Assembly (NCBI GenBank): GCA_028278225.1 | Contig: JANQEU010000069.1 | Span: 270,672 to 334,671, forward strand | Direction of reading: 5' to 3' | DNA: 64,000 bases | Source: Cyclobacteriaceae bacterium | GTDB lineage: Bacteria > Bacteroidota > Bacteroidia > Cytophagales > Cyclobacteriaceae | Program-made: the position numbers and the translations under genes | Notes under the pieces: generated by a model | The model's input: only the letters and a program-made list of their open reading frames with translations | Databases searched by the model: none | Told to the model about the DNA's origin: nothing | Part shown: positions 18,471 to 27,456 of the stretch, piece after piece | How positions within the stretch are numbered: the first letter of the stretch is position 1 | Layout of the letters: each line of letters opens with the position of its first letter

Positions 18471-20495
18471 ATGAGCGTAGTAGAGGAGATCCCTATCCTG
18501 GTAAAAAATGATCCATGGCTGGAGCCTTTTTCAAAGGAGATCAATGGAAGAGTTGAAAGGTTTAAAGCAAAAAGCAGAGATATTGAAAAGAGGTTCAAGA
18601 GCATAGAAAGTTTTGCTTCGGCCTACCATTTTCTGGGATTCAACTACGACAAAAAAGCCGGGGGCTGGTGGTACAGGGAATGGGCACCCAATGCCAAAGC
18701 CTTGTATCTGGTGGGCGATTTCAATGACTGGGATCGTTATGCTAATCCCCTGGTGAAGGCGGAGGGCGGTAACTGGGAAATCTTCCTGGATGATGAGAGC
18801 TACCGGGGGAAATTTGGTCATGGCACGAGTGTCAAAGTACATGTAGCAACTGACAAAACTCAACTTGACCGTTTACCTGCTTACATACAATATGTGAAAC
18901 AGGATGTGAGCACTCATGACTTCTCAGGGGTGATCTGGTATCCGGAAAGTTCCTTCAAATGGACAGATAAGAAATTTTCAGCCAAAGAGGCCCACACCCA
19001 ACCATATATTTATGAATGTCATGTCGGTATGGCACAGGAAAAAGAAGGTGTGGGAACTTACAGAGAATTTGCGGACCAGGTTTTACCCAGGATAAAAAAA
19101 CAAGGCTATAATGCAGTCCAGGTTATGGCCATCCAGGAACACCCGTATTACGGATCATTCGGATATCATGTTAGCAATTTTTTTGCCGCTTCCAGCCGAT
19201 TCGGTACACCTGAAGATTTAAAATACCTTGTCAATACAGCCCACGAACTCGGTATTGCTGTGATCATGGATATTGTGCATTCGCATGCTGTCAAAAACCT
19301 TGCCGAGGGGTTGAGCGAATTCGACGGTACGGACCAGTATTTCCACGCCGGTGGCAAAGGAGAGCATTCAGGATGGGATTCCAAATTATTCGATTACGGG
19401 AAAGATGAAGTACTTCAATTTCTACTCTCAAACGTAAAATACTGGATCGAGGAATTCCATGTAGACGGCTATCGATATGACGGGGTGACTTCAATGCTTT
19501 ATTTCCATCATGGAGAGCATGTTACGTTCGATCACTACGAAAAATATTTTAAAGATGTCGACTGGGATGTGCTCATCTACTTACAGCTGGCCAATCGGCT
19601 GATCCATGAACTCAAACCGGATGCAATCACCATTGCTGAGGATATGAGTGGTATGCCGGGGTTATGCCGCCCTATAGAGGAAGGTGGTATAGGCTTTGAT
19701 TATCGGTTGGCCATGGGGATCCCAGATTACTGGATCAAGATATTAAAGCACAAATCTGATGAAGAGTGGAACATCGGGGAGATTTGGGGAACTCTGGCAA
19801 ACCGAAGGTACGGAGAGAAGACTATTGCTTACGCAGAATCACATGACCAGGCACTGGTAGGTGATAAAAGTATTGCGTTCTGGCTAATGGACAAGGAGAT
19901 GTATGACAATATGCACATCTCCCATGAGAGTCCGGTAATCGACCGGGGAATTTCACTTCATAAGCTGGTCAGGCTATTAACATTAAGTCTCGGTGGCGAA
20001 GGGTGGCTCAATTTCATTGGGAATGAGTTCGGACATCCGGAATGGGTGGATTTTCCCCGGGAAGGCAATAACTGGAGCTATCATTATGCAAGAAGGCAAT
20101 GGAGCCTGGTCGATAACGAAGACCTGCGGTACAAATACCTCAACAACTTTGGAGAGGCAATGGTTAAAATGGCCAGATCCAACAACCTGGTTTCCTCACT
20201 TCCTGCCAATCAGCTAAATGTGGATGAAGAAAACCACACGCTCATCTTTGAGCGTAATAACCTCATATTTATCTACAATTTCAGTCCCTACAACTCCATC
20301 CCGGATTATCGTTTTAAGATACCCAATGCCGGCTCTTATGAGATCATTTTAAATACTGACAGGCAGGAGTTCGGTGGTTTTGACCGGGTGGATGACGGGA
20401 TGACATACCCGTCAGTAACCCTGTTTGGAGACCATTTCCTGAGTGTTTACCTTCCTAGCAGGGTGGCGCTGGTGCTGAAAGTATCTGCAAAATAG
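18471..20495 (+). CDS. glgB: 1,4-alpha-glucan branching enzyme, eukaryote-type (GH13)
   Basis: A 674-residue enzyme that makes alpha-1,6 branches in glycogen. The N-terminal CBM48 module includes WWYREWAPNAKALYLVGDFN (66-85). The catalytic barrel has DIVHSH (267-272), GYRYDGVT with nucleophile D337, TIAEDMSG with acid/base E390, and ESHD (H458, D459). The sequence style and length resemble plant and animal branching enzymes rather than E. coli GlgB (728 residues), as is common in Bacteroidota. It is 11 bases upstream of the FAD/Fe-S oxidoreductase gene, so both may share a transcript, though the pathways are unrelated. Confidence 0.93.
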   Translation: MSVVEEIPILVKNDPWLEPFSKEINGRVERFKAKSRDIEKRFKSIESFASAYHFLGFNYDKKAGGWWYREWAPNAKALYLVGDFNDWDRYANPLVKAEGGNWEIFLDDESYRGKFGHGTSVKVHVATDKTQLDRLPAYIQYVKQDVSTHDFSGVIWYPESSFKWTDKKFSAKEAHTQPYIYECHVGMAQEKEGVGTYREFADQVLPRIKKQGYNAVQVMAIQEHPYYGSFGYHVSNFFAASSRFGTPEDLKYLVNTAHELGIAVIMDIVHSHAVKNLAEGLSEFDGTDQYFHAGGKGEHSGWDSKLFDYGKDEVLQFLLSNVKYWIEEFHVDGYRYDGVTSMLYFHHGEHVTFDHYEKYFKDVDWDVLIYLQLANRLIHELKPDAITIAEDMSGMPGLCRPIEEGGIGFDYRLAMGIPDYWIKILKHKSDEEWNIGEIWGTLANRRYGEKTIAYAESHDQALVGDKSIAFWLMDKEMYDNMHISHESPVIDRGISLHKLVRLLTLSLGGEGWLNFIGNEFGHPEWVDFPREGNNWSYHYARRQWSLVDNEDLRYKYLNNFGEAMVKMARSNNLVSSLPANQLNVDEENHTLIFERNNLIFIYNFSPYNSIPDYRFKIPNAGSYEIILNTDRQEFGGFDRVDDGMTYPSVTLFGDHFLSVYLPSRVALVLKVSAK

Positions 20496-20506
20496 AACAG
20501 GTTATC

Positions 20507-23428
20507 ATGACACTTCCGGAGCTTAGGAAAGAATTGGATGGAGAACTATTTACAGAAGAAACAATTCGCCGGATATACGCAACGGATGCCTCTGCTTACC
20601 GTGAATTGCCGGAGGGCGTTGTTCTCCCCAAAACTTCAGCGGACATTGTCAAACTTGTAAATTTCGCCCGCGAAAATAAAAAAAATCTTATCCCCAGGGC
20701 TGCCGGCACTTCATTAGCAGGACAGGTTGTGGGAAATGGAATTGTTGTAGACATTTCCAAGTATCTGAACAAGGTCCTGGAGGTCAATACGGAAGAAGAA
20801 TACGTTGTGGTCCAGCCTGGCATTGTTCGTGACGATCTTAACAAACACCTGCAACCGTATGGCTATTTCTGCGCCCCGGAGACGGCAACAGCTAACCGGG
20901 CAATGATCGGTGGCATGATCGGGAACAATTCGTGTGGGGCAAATTCCATCGTGTACGGCAGTACCCGCGAACATTTGCTGGAGCTGAAAACGGTCCTCGC
21001 CGATGGCAGTGAGGCTTGGTTTGGTGATCTGGACGAGGGAGCATTCATAGCAAGGTGCAACGGCAAGGGCACTTCGGGTGACCTGCACACAAACATATAC
21101 CTGGAAATAAAGGACATCCTTGGGGATGAAGAAAACAGGAGATCCATTCTGGAAGGTTACCCAAAATACGAAATCCCAAGGAGAAATACGGGCTATGCAC
21201 TGGACATGCTCCTCCGAAGAAAACCGTATGATGCACAAGGCCTGCCATTTAATTTCTGTCAGCTTCTTGCCGGTTCGGAAGGTACTTTGGCTTTCACTGT
21301 TGAGGCAAAGTTGAAGCTGACTAAAATACCAGATGGAGCTAGCAGGCTGGTATGCATCCATTGCGAGTCCATAGATCAATCACTGCATGCAAATATTGCT
21401 GCTCTTGAATTCCAGCCTACCGCGAGTGAATTGATGGACCACTACATACTTGATGCTACAAAAAGGAGCCTTCTTTACCAGAAAAACAGGTTCTTCGTAG
21501 AGGGCGATCCGAAAGCCATCCTGATGGTGGAGTTAATGCGGGACAGTGAAGCGGAAGTCGATCAGGCTGCTGAAGCGCTGATCAGAAAATTGACCATCGA
21601 GAAGCTCGGTTATGCCATGCCGGTCCTGAAAGGTGATGATATGTCAAAAGCCTGGGGGCTTAGAAAAGCCGGTTTGGGCCTGATCTCAAATATGCCAGGT
21701 GACGCAAAACCGGCTCCGGTGATTGAAGATACGGCAGTAAATGTTTATGAACTTCCCTCCTACATTGCAAAGTTCAATGACCTCCTTAAAAAGCATGGAT
21801 TATACAGCGTCCATTATGCGCATGCCGGGGATGGGGAGTTGCATCTCCGTCCCATTTTAAATCTCAAAACGGAAGAAGGACATCGGCAATTCAGAATGGT
21901 GGCCGAGGAAATCGCAGATCTTGTAAAGTCATACAACGGATCCTTGTCCGGCGAGCATGGCGATGGCCGGTTACGGGGGGAGTTTATACCAAGGATGCTG
22001 GGCGACAAGAACTATGAGCTATGTAAAAGAGTAAAGAAATCCTGGGATCCCGACAACATTTTTAATCCGGGAAAAATTGTCAATACGGCCCCAATGGATA
22101 GCCATTTGCGATTTGACATAGGTCAGAAAACACCGGAATTCGAAACTGTTTTTGATTTCTCCGAAAACCAGGGATATGTAAGAGCTTTTGAGCAGTGTAA
22201 CGGTGCGGGCGATTGCCGCAAAACTCATCTGACAGGCGGAACAATGTGCCCCAGCTACATGGCCACCAAAAATGAAAAAGATACCACCAGGGCACGCGCC
22301 AATATCCTCCGGGAGATCATTACAAAAAGTGATGAAAAGCCATTCACCAGCCCTCAAATAAAAGCGGTAATGGATCTTTGTCTGTCATGTAAAGGCTGCA
22401 AGTCAGAATGTCCATCGAATGTTGATATTACAAAACTCAAGGCGGAGTGGCTGAATCGATATCAAAAGGAAAATGGGATCCCATTCCGGACCAGGATAAT
22501 TGGGAATTTTGCGAAAGCCATGAAGCTGGCATCCGGGGTCCCATGGGCGTACAACATAGCCGTGGGAACAGCTCCCATTGCAGCTGTGATAAAGCTTTTC
22601 CTTGGGTTTGCGCCAAAACGAAGCATGCCAACATTAAGTGAAGCCCCGCTGACAAAATGGTTCGCCAGGAAGTTTAAACCTACCGTTGAGACTCCCGTTA
22701 AAGCCGTTTACTTCTATTTTGACGAGTTCACAGATTTGAATGACAGCAGGATCGGCCGGACTGCTATATCACTGCTCGATAGACTTGGATATGCTATAAA
22801 AGCAGTCAGGCACCCGGAAAGCGGCAGAAGCTATTTGTCTAAAGGGATGCTCGACAAAGCAAGGCCGCTGGCAAAAGAAAACGTAGACATATTTTCACCC
22901 ATTGTTTCCAAAGACACACCTCTTGTTGGTCTCGAACCATCTGCGATCCTGACATTCAGGGATGAGTACGTGGACCTGCTAAGGGGCGAGGACCAGGAAA
23001 ATGCTCGCCGGCTGGCGGAAAATGTATTTACCATTGATGAATTCCTGGCCAGGGAAATGGACCACGGTAACATTTCTTCCGGGCAATTCCATACGGAAAG
23101 GAAAACGATCAAAGTTCACGGACACTGCCATCAGAAGTCTCTTTCATCGATGACACCGACGAAAAAGATATTAAAATTACCCGGGAACTACGACGTTCAG
23201 ATGATCCCCTCAGGTTGTTGTGGAATGGCCGGGTCATTTGGGTATGAAAAAGAGCACTACAATCTATCCATGGACATTGGAGAACTGGTATTATTTCCCG
23301 CAATCAGAAAAATGAAAAAAGAAGAGATTCTGGCAGCAAATGGTACCAGCTGCCGTCATCAAATCAAAGATGGAACCGGACAGATTGCAAAGCACCCTGT
23401 CGAGATTCTGTTGGATGCACTGATTTAA
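20507..23428 (+). CDS. FAD-binding and 4Fe-4S oxidoreductase (D-lactate/2-hydroxyglutarate dehydrogenase type)
   Basis: A 973-residue fusion. The N-terminal half is a GlcD-like FAD domain of the VAO/PCMH type (IPRAAGTSLAGQVVGNGIVV, MIGNNSCGANS, then HAGDGELHLRPI and SGEHGDGR). A ferredoxin-like part follows with CNGAGDCRKTHLTGGTMCPS and CLSCKGCKSECPS, and the C-terminus is a CCG domain ending GHCHQKSL and PSGCCGMAGSFG. The architecture matches YdiJ/Dld-type enzymes that oxidise D-2-hydroxyacids and pass electrons to quinone. All cluster cysteines appear present. Its stop overlaps the convergent gene's stop in a TTAA. Confidence 0.9.
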   Translation: MTLPELRKELDGELFTEETIRRIYATDASAYRELPEGVVLPKTSADIVKLVNFARENKKNLIPRAAGTSLAGQVVGNGIVVDISKYLNKVLEVNTEEEYVVVQPGIVRDDLNKHLQPYGYFCAPETATANRAMIGGMIGNNSCGANSIVYGSTREHLLELKTVLADGSEAWFGDLDEGAFIARCNGKGTSGDLHTNIYLEIKDILGDEENRRSILEGYPKYEIPRRNTGYALDMLLRRKPYDAQGLPFNFCQLLAGSEGTLAFTVEAKLKLTKIPDGASRLVCIHCESIDQSLHANIAALEFQPTASELMDHYILDATKRSLLYQKNRFFVEGDPKAILMVELMRDSEAEVDQAAEALIRKLTIEKLGYAMPVLKGDDMSKAWGLRKAGLGLISNMPGDAKPAPVIEDTAVNVYELPSYIAKFNDLLKKHGLYSVHYAHAGDGELHLRPILNLKTEEGHRQFRMVAEEIADLVKSYNGSLSGEHGDGRLRGEFIPRMLGDKNYELCKRVKKSWDPDNIFNPGKIVNTAPMDSHLRFDIGQKTPEFETVFDFSENQGYVRAFEQCNGAGDCRKTHLTGGTMCPSYMATKNEKDTTRARANILREIITKSDEKPFTSPQIKAVMDLCLSCKGCKSECPSNVDITKLKAEWLNRYQKENGIPFRTRIIGNFAKAMKLASGVPWAYNIAVGTAPIAAVIKLFLGFAPKRSMPTLSEAPLTKWFARKFKPTVETPVKAVYFYFDEFTDLNDSRIGRTAISLLDRLGYAIKAVRHPESGRSYLSKGMLDKARPLAKENVDIFSPIVSKDTPLVGLEPSAILTFRDEYVDLLRGEDQENARRLAENVFTIDEFLAREMDHGNISSGQFHTERKTIKVHGHCHQKSLSSMTPTKKILKLPGNYDVQMIPSGCCGMAGSFGYEKEHYNLSMDIGELVLFPAIRKMKKEEILAANGTSCRHQIKDGTGQIAKHPVEILLDALI

Positions 23429-24150
23429 CTCCCCATTGAATTATAATATTCAAGGAGTTTAACAAGATCGCCTTCATTATCCAGTTTTAGTTTATTCGCT
23501 TTCACAAAGTTCTGTAACTCCTTACCGCCACCCAGTTCTTCCAAAACGTTTTTATGCTTAAGCTTAAATACCTTGAGATCACCATCTTTCAGAAGGTAAT
23601 ACAGAAACTGTGTACCAAAAGTTTGCAAATGGATCGTTTTTCCCACATTCTCAATCTTACGTTTTGCAACATATACATTGAACTCTTTGAAGACTGTTGC
23701 CTTCGATCCACCAAATACCTTAATATAGAGCTTGGTATCATCCGTAGGGCTTAATCCTTTGACAAACTCAGTGGTATCCCGCATGTATTTCTTATGTTTT
23801 TGATGATACTGATCACTGTAGATGTCAACCTTCACAAAGTACTTCTGGTCCAGTTCGAATACTCCTCCATCCCTGTTATACTCGATGGTTTCGGTTTTGC
23901 CATTGTAGTTTAGCAGGATGTCCGAGACGAACAGTTTATTGTTGAGGTAGATCGTCCCCTTGACAAAATTCTCAAATAAGTATGGAGACCCGTCAATATC
24001 TTCATATCGTTGTTGATCAACGGGTTTATTATCCATTAGAACGACCTTCTCATCCTGGCTAAAAACAAGACCATGGCAGAAAAAAAGATACAGACCGAAA
24101 TAAAACCTCATCATTGAAAATCGAATCTTGATCGCACTAATAGTTTTCAT
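23425..24150 (-). CDS. Secreted protein of unknown function
   Basis: A 241-residue protein with a signal peptide (hydrophobic MMRFYFGLYLFFCHGLVFSQ). The start may be ATG 24150 or an internal ATG at 24114/24111, which would give a more usual signal length. The mature part is beta-rich with short repeated strands such as FVKGTIYLNNKLFVSDILLN and RDGGVFELDQKYFVKVDI, followed by a basic middle and a helical C-terminus. I do not recognise a family beyond conserved Bacteroidota proteins of this kind. Close to the next minus-strand gene but separated by 13 bases. Confidence 0.55.
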   Translation of the reverse strand: MKTISAIKIRFSMMRFYFGLYLFFCHGLVFSQDEKVVLMDNKPVDQQRYEDIDGSPYLFENFVKGTIYLNNKLFVSDILLNYNGKTETIEYNRDGGVFELDQKYFVKVDIYSDQYHQKHKKYMRDTTEFVKGLSPTDDTKLYIKVFGGSKATVFKEFNVYVAKRKIENVGKTIHLQTFGTQFLYYLLKDGDLKVFKLKHKNVLEELGGGKELQNFVKANKLKLDNEGDLVKLLEYYNSMGS

Positions 24151-24163
24151 TTCCGTGAAAATA

Positions 24164-24463
24164 TTAATTTAAAGAACTAACCAGTTTAGATTGTTCATAA
24201 TGTAAAATCTCCAGCAGTGCATCAGTCAGACAAGTCTTCCTATTAAAAGGAACCATTCCCCGGTAATTTCCCCTTATGATACTGCCTGATTCCATTTTGA
24301 ACGAGATCAGTCCGGCTTTGTTTTTTTCCCCCGGATGAAATAACGCCACTTCCATGACAGAATTCTGCATGCCATCATGGTACTTGCAGTTCAGTTGCCA
24401 TGACAGTTCGGGATTTATATCACAGATTTTATTAAGAAGATTAATAAGCGTAATTTCATCCAT
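24164..24463 (-). CDS. Small hypothetical protein
   Basis: A 99-residue soluble protein starting at ATG 24463 and ending 13 bases before the next minus-strand ORF. It has no membrane segment or known motif: mixed alpha/beta, with a central KAGLISFKMESGSIIRGNYR strand pair. It is probably cotranscribed with the secreted protein 23425-24150. Function unknown; the coding call rests on a full-length frame with normal composition between real genes. Confidence 0.5.
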   Translation of the reverse strand: MDEITLINLLNKICDINPELSWQLNCKYHDGMQNSVMEVALFHPGEKNKAGLISFKMESGSIIRGNYRGMVPFNRKTCLTDALLEILHYEQSKLVSSLN

Positions 24464-24551
24464 TCAATGAAAGATAAGGGTTATTGGTAAATCATCCTTT
24501 AAAAAAATAAAAGATTTAAGATACACTGAGGGACAAACTCAGGTCAACGCA

Positions 24552-25322
24552 ATGAAAACAAAAGATGAAATAGTTAAAAACTGGTTACCCCGATACACCG
24601 GTCAGCAAACTGGGGATTTCGGTCAATATATTCTACTCACAAATTTCAAAAACTATGTTGAATGCTTTGCAGATTGGAACAATGTCGAGATGCGGGGTGA
24701 GGGAAGGACCATGCAAAGTGCGTCCGCTAATGGCATTTCGATCATCAACTTTGGAATGGGCTCTGCCAATGCCGCCACCGTCATTGACCTGTTAACGGCA
24801 ATTCAGCCAAAGGCCGTCCTTTTTTTAGGGAAATGCGGGGGTCTGAAAAAGAAGAACAGTGTTGGGGATCTCATCCTGCCGATCGCTGCTATCAGGGGTG
24901 AGGGGACTTCAAATGACTACATGCCAGTGGAAGTACCTGCCCTGCCGGCTTTTGCTTTGCAAAAAGCCATCTCGACAACCATACGGGATCACGAACAGGA
25001 CTACTGGACCGGTACAGTGTATACTACCAACCGGCGGGTTTGGGAGCATGATGAAAAGTTCAAGAAGTATCTTGCCAAACTCCGGGTCATGGCTATAGAT
25101 ATGGAAACGGCTACCATCTTTACGGCGGCTTTTAAAAATGAGATCCCAACAGGGGCATTGTTACTGGTTTCGGATATCCCTATGATCCCTGAAGGTGTCA
25201 AAACTGATGAAAGTGATAAGAAAGTAACACACAAGTTTGTCGAAAACCATCTGAGAATCGGAATAGATTCACTCAAACAACTGATAAATAACTCACTTAC
25301 CGTAAAACATTTGAGGTTCTGA
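24552..25322 (+). CDS. amn: AMP nucleosidase
   Basis: A 256-residue member of the PNP/UDP phosphorylase fold that hydrolyses AMP to adenine and ribose 5-phosphate. Typical positions are FGMGSANAATVIDL, AVLFLGKCGGL, NRRVWEHDEKF, the substrate motif AIDMETATIFTAAF and the distal LLVSDIPMIPEGVK. The short form without the N-terminal domain of E. coli Amn (484 residues) is standard for Bacteroidota. ATG at 24552. Upstream gap of 88 bases from the divergent hypothetical gene; downstream lies the duplicated tail of the FAD gene and the repeat element. Confidence 0.88.
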   Translation: MKTKDEIVKNWLPRYTGQQTGDFGQYILLTNFKNYVECFADWNNVEMRGEGRTMQSASANGISIINFGMGSANAATVIDLLTAIQPKAVLFLGKCGGLKKKNSVGDLILPIAAIRGEGTSNDYMPVEVPALPAFALQKAISTTIRDHEQDYWTGTVYTTNRRVWEHDEKFKKYLAKLRVMAIDMETATIFTAAFKNEIPTGALLLVSDIPMIPEGVKTDESDKKVTHKFVENHLRIGIDSLKQLINNSLTVKHLRF

Positions 25323-25343
25323 TCAATTAGTCCGGTTCCTGCC

Positions 25344-25419
25344 GCTGTTAATTTTTCCCAGCTCCTATCCCCGCGCCTATTTTTTGCATCACTCGTTCGC
25401 CGTCCATAGCTGCGGAGAC
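25344..25419 (-). pseudogene. Decayed second copy of the 3' end of the FAD oxidoreductase gene
   Basis: These 76 bases align without gaps to 25736-25811, the last codons of the FAD oxidoreductase gene, at about 86 percent identity by hand, with the outer 32 bases identical. On the minus strand it still reads VSAAMDGERVMQKIGAGIG, then AGKN and a stop, against VSAAMDGERVIQKVGQEIK in the intact gene. No upstream coding sequence is left; a fragment of repeat element lies where the gene body would be. It is either the stub of a former tandem paralogue or a local duplication. Confidence 0.7.
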
Positions 25420-25430
25420 CATGGATGGGC

Positions 25431-25617
25431 TGGAATTTCTTCAAAACAGCAAAAATCCTATTTCAGAGGCTTCAAAGGGTAGGAATGAGTGGAAGAAAGC
25501 CGAGGAATCTTATCAATTGGAGACTCCACGGGCCATTCACCTCCCACAAATCACAACGAATGACCCTCTGAGAAAGGATGAGGTGGTTTTTTGCTGTTTT
25601 TATGTCGAACTGATGTT
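25431..25617 (-). mobile_element. Truncated MITE-like element, copy 1
   Basis: About 187 bases matching the element at 47870-48082 in inverted orientation, roughly 85-87 percent identical by hand alignment with a few single-base indels. The terminal motif AACATCAGTTCGA is intact at its outer end (25617-25605 on the minus strand). The other end is cut at 25431, so the second terminal repeat is missing. It lies between the convergent AMP nucleosidase and FAD oxidoreductase genes. No coding capacity. Confidence 0.75.
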
Positions 25618-25739
25618 AAATAAGGCGTTATCGGTAAACACCAAACACCGTCCTGTGTTCTACCATCCAGGTCACTGATGGCTTATAACTAGTTTGATGA
25701 AAAAAGAAACTGACAGGATCAGGGTGATAATGGCAGCTG

Positions 25740-27311
25740 TTAATTTTTCGCCGCTTTTATCTCCTGTCCGACTTTTTGTATCACTCGTTCGCCGTCCATA
25801 GCTGCGGAGACTATACCACCCGCATATCCCGCACCCTCACCACAGGGGTACAGGCCCTTCATTTCCACATGTTCCAGGGAGCCCGGATCCCGCGGTATCC
25901 TTACCGGGGATGACGTTCGGCTTTCCACTCCTACGATCTGCGCTTCATTGGTAAGGTAACCCGGCATCTTTTGTCCAAAAGCCCTGAATCCCTGTTTCAG
26001 GCGATCCCAGATGAAAGTGGGTAGCAGTTCCTCCATCATTACAGATGACAGTCCGGGCTGGTACGAGCTCTTAACTAATTGACTCGAAAACTTACCATCC
26101 ACAAAATCCATTAACCTTTGAGCAGGGGCCTGTTGTGTACGGCCGGCAGACTCCCAGGCTTTTTGTTCGATAGACATCTGAAACTTCAAGGCAGCCAGCG
26201 GTCCCCATTTCAGGTATTCGCGAATATCATCGAGTTCGACCGCCACAACTATTCCGGAATTAGCGTACCTGCTGTTCCTGGTCGATGGGCTCATCCCATT
26301 GACGACAACTTCTTGCTGCGATGTGGCCGCCGGAACGATAAACCCGCCCGGGCACATGCAAAAAGAGAATACACCACGTTCTATGGCGCCAAGAGATGAC
26401 TGATGTACCAGGGAATAAGATGAGGCTGGCAGATAATCACCGCGGGACTCGCAGTGATATTGTATTTGATCAATGAGCGCCTGAGGATGTTCGACCCGGA
26501 CCCCCAAGGCAAATGGTTTGGCCTCGATCCTGATTTTGTGTTGATAAAGGATATCGAAGATATCACGGGCAGAATGACCTGTAGCCAGGATAACTGCCAG
26601 GGCTTTCCGGGAAGTCCCATCTGCAAGTTTTATTCCTCTGACCTGACCTCCGCTAATGTTCAGGTCCACTACCCTTGAATTAAAATGAATTTCCCCTCCC
26701 CGTTCGAGAATGTGTTCTCTCATACCGGCAATGATCTTAGGTAACTTGTTTGTGCCAATATGAGGATGCGATTCGTAAAAAATATTCTCCGAAGCACCAT
26801 GTGCTACGAGTATTTCAAATATTCTTCTGACACTTCCCCGTTTTTTAGATCTGGTGTAAAGTTTTCCGTCAGAATAAGTGCCCGCACCACCCTCTCCAAA
26901 ACAGTAATTGCTATCCGGATTTACGGTATGTTGTTTGTTGATAGCAGCAATATCCCTTCTGCGATCTCTGACATCTTTTCCACGCTCGAAAATTACAGGT
27001 TTTATTCCCAATTCAATAGCCTTCAAGGCAGCAAATAATCCGGCCGGTCCGGCGCCGACGATAATGATTTCAGGTGAATGACTGACGTTGTTATCAGACC
27101 TTTGATATTCATGAAATTCTGTGGTAAATGGCTTCTTGTCGATGGAAATCCTGAGATTGATATTTACCCTTCTTTTTCGTGCATCCACAGACCTTCTTTC
27201 TATTTGAAAAAACTCACCCTCCAATGTTTTTCCCGTCTCAAAAAGAAATTGCCTGAGGCGTTTGTCATCGAACCCAATGTCCGGGGGTAATATCAAATTG
27301 ATCTCCCTCAC
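25740..27311 (-). CDS. NAD(P)/FAD-dependent oxidoreductase (flavoprotein, HI0933/BFD-like)
   Basis: A 523-residue flavoprotein. After an unusual N-terminal domain of about 80 residues comes the dinucleotide motif IIVGAGPAGLFAALKA, then a conserved CFGEGGAGTYSDGKL segment, VILATGHSARDIFDIL and the FAD-binding C-terminus YPCGEGAGYAGGIVSAAMDG. This layout is that of predicted FAD-utilising dehydrogenases that are widespread but uncharacterised. GTG start at 27311. Convergent with AMP nucleosidase; the gap (417 bases) contains a decayed copy of its own 3' end and the repeat element. Confidence 0.8.
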   Translation of the reverse strand: MREINLILPPDIGFDDKRLRQFLFETGKTLEGEFFQIERRSVDARKRRVNINLRISIDKKPFTTEFHEYQRSDNNVSHSPEIIIVGAGPAGLFAALKAIELGIKPVIFERGKDVRDRRRDIAAINKQHTVNPDSNYCFGEGGAGTYSDGKLYTRSKKRGSVRRIFEILVAHGASENIFYESHPHIGTNKLPKIIAGMREHILERGGEIHFNSRVVDLNISGGQVRGIKLADGTSRKALAVILATGHSARDIFDILYQHKIRIEAKPFALGVRVEHPQALIDQIQYHCESRGDYLPASSYSLVHQSSLGAIERGVFSFCMCPGGFIVPAATSQQEVVVNGMSPSTRNSRYANSGIVVAVELDDIREYLKWGPLAALKFQMSIEQKAWESAGRTQQAPAQRLMDFVDGKFSSQLVKSSYQPGLSSVMMEELLPTFIWDRLKQGFRAFGQKMPGYLTNEAQIVGVESRTSSPVRIPRDPGSLEHVEMKGLYPCGEGAGYAGGIVSAAMDGERVIQKVGQEIKAAKN

Positions 27312-27456
27312 ATCACAAATCTAATTGTATCAGATCCATTCTTGACATATGAATATATGAACATGTGTAAATATCACAATATGTTATGATGGATATCATG
27401 ATTTTGATTACACACAGGTCCTACTTTAGCATTGGAAATCATTAATCAGTAAGCCG

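Noticed and set aside
25421..25678. 85-codon plus-strand frame in the gap after AMP nucleosidase
   Set aside because: It lies on the decayed tail and the truncated element; composition is not coding-like and the element copy at 47.9 kb does not conserve it.
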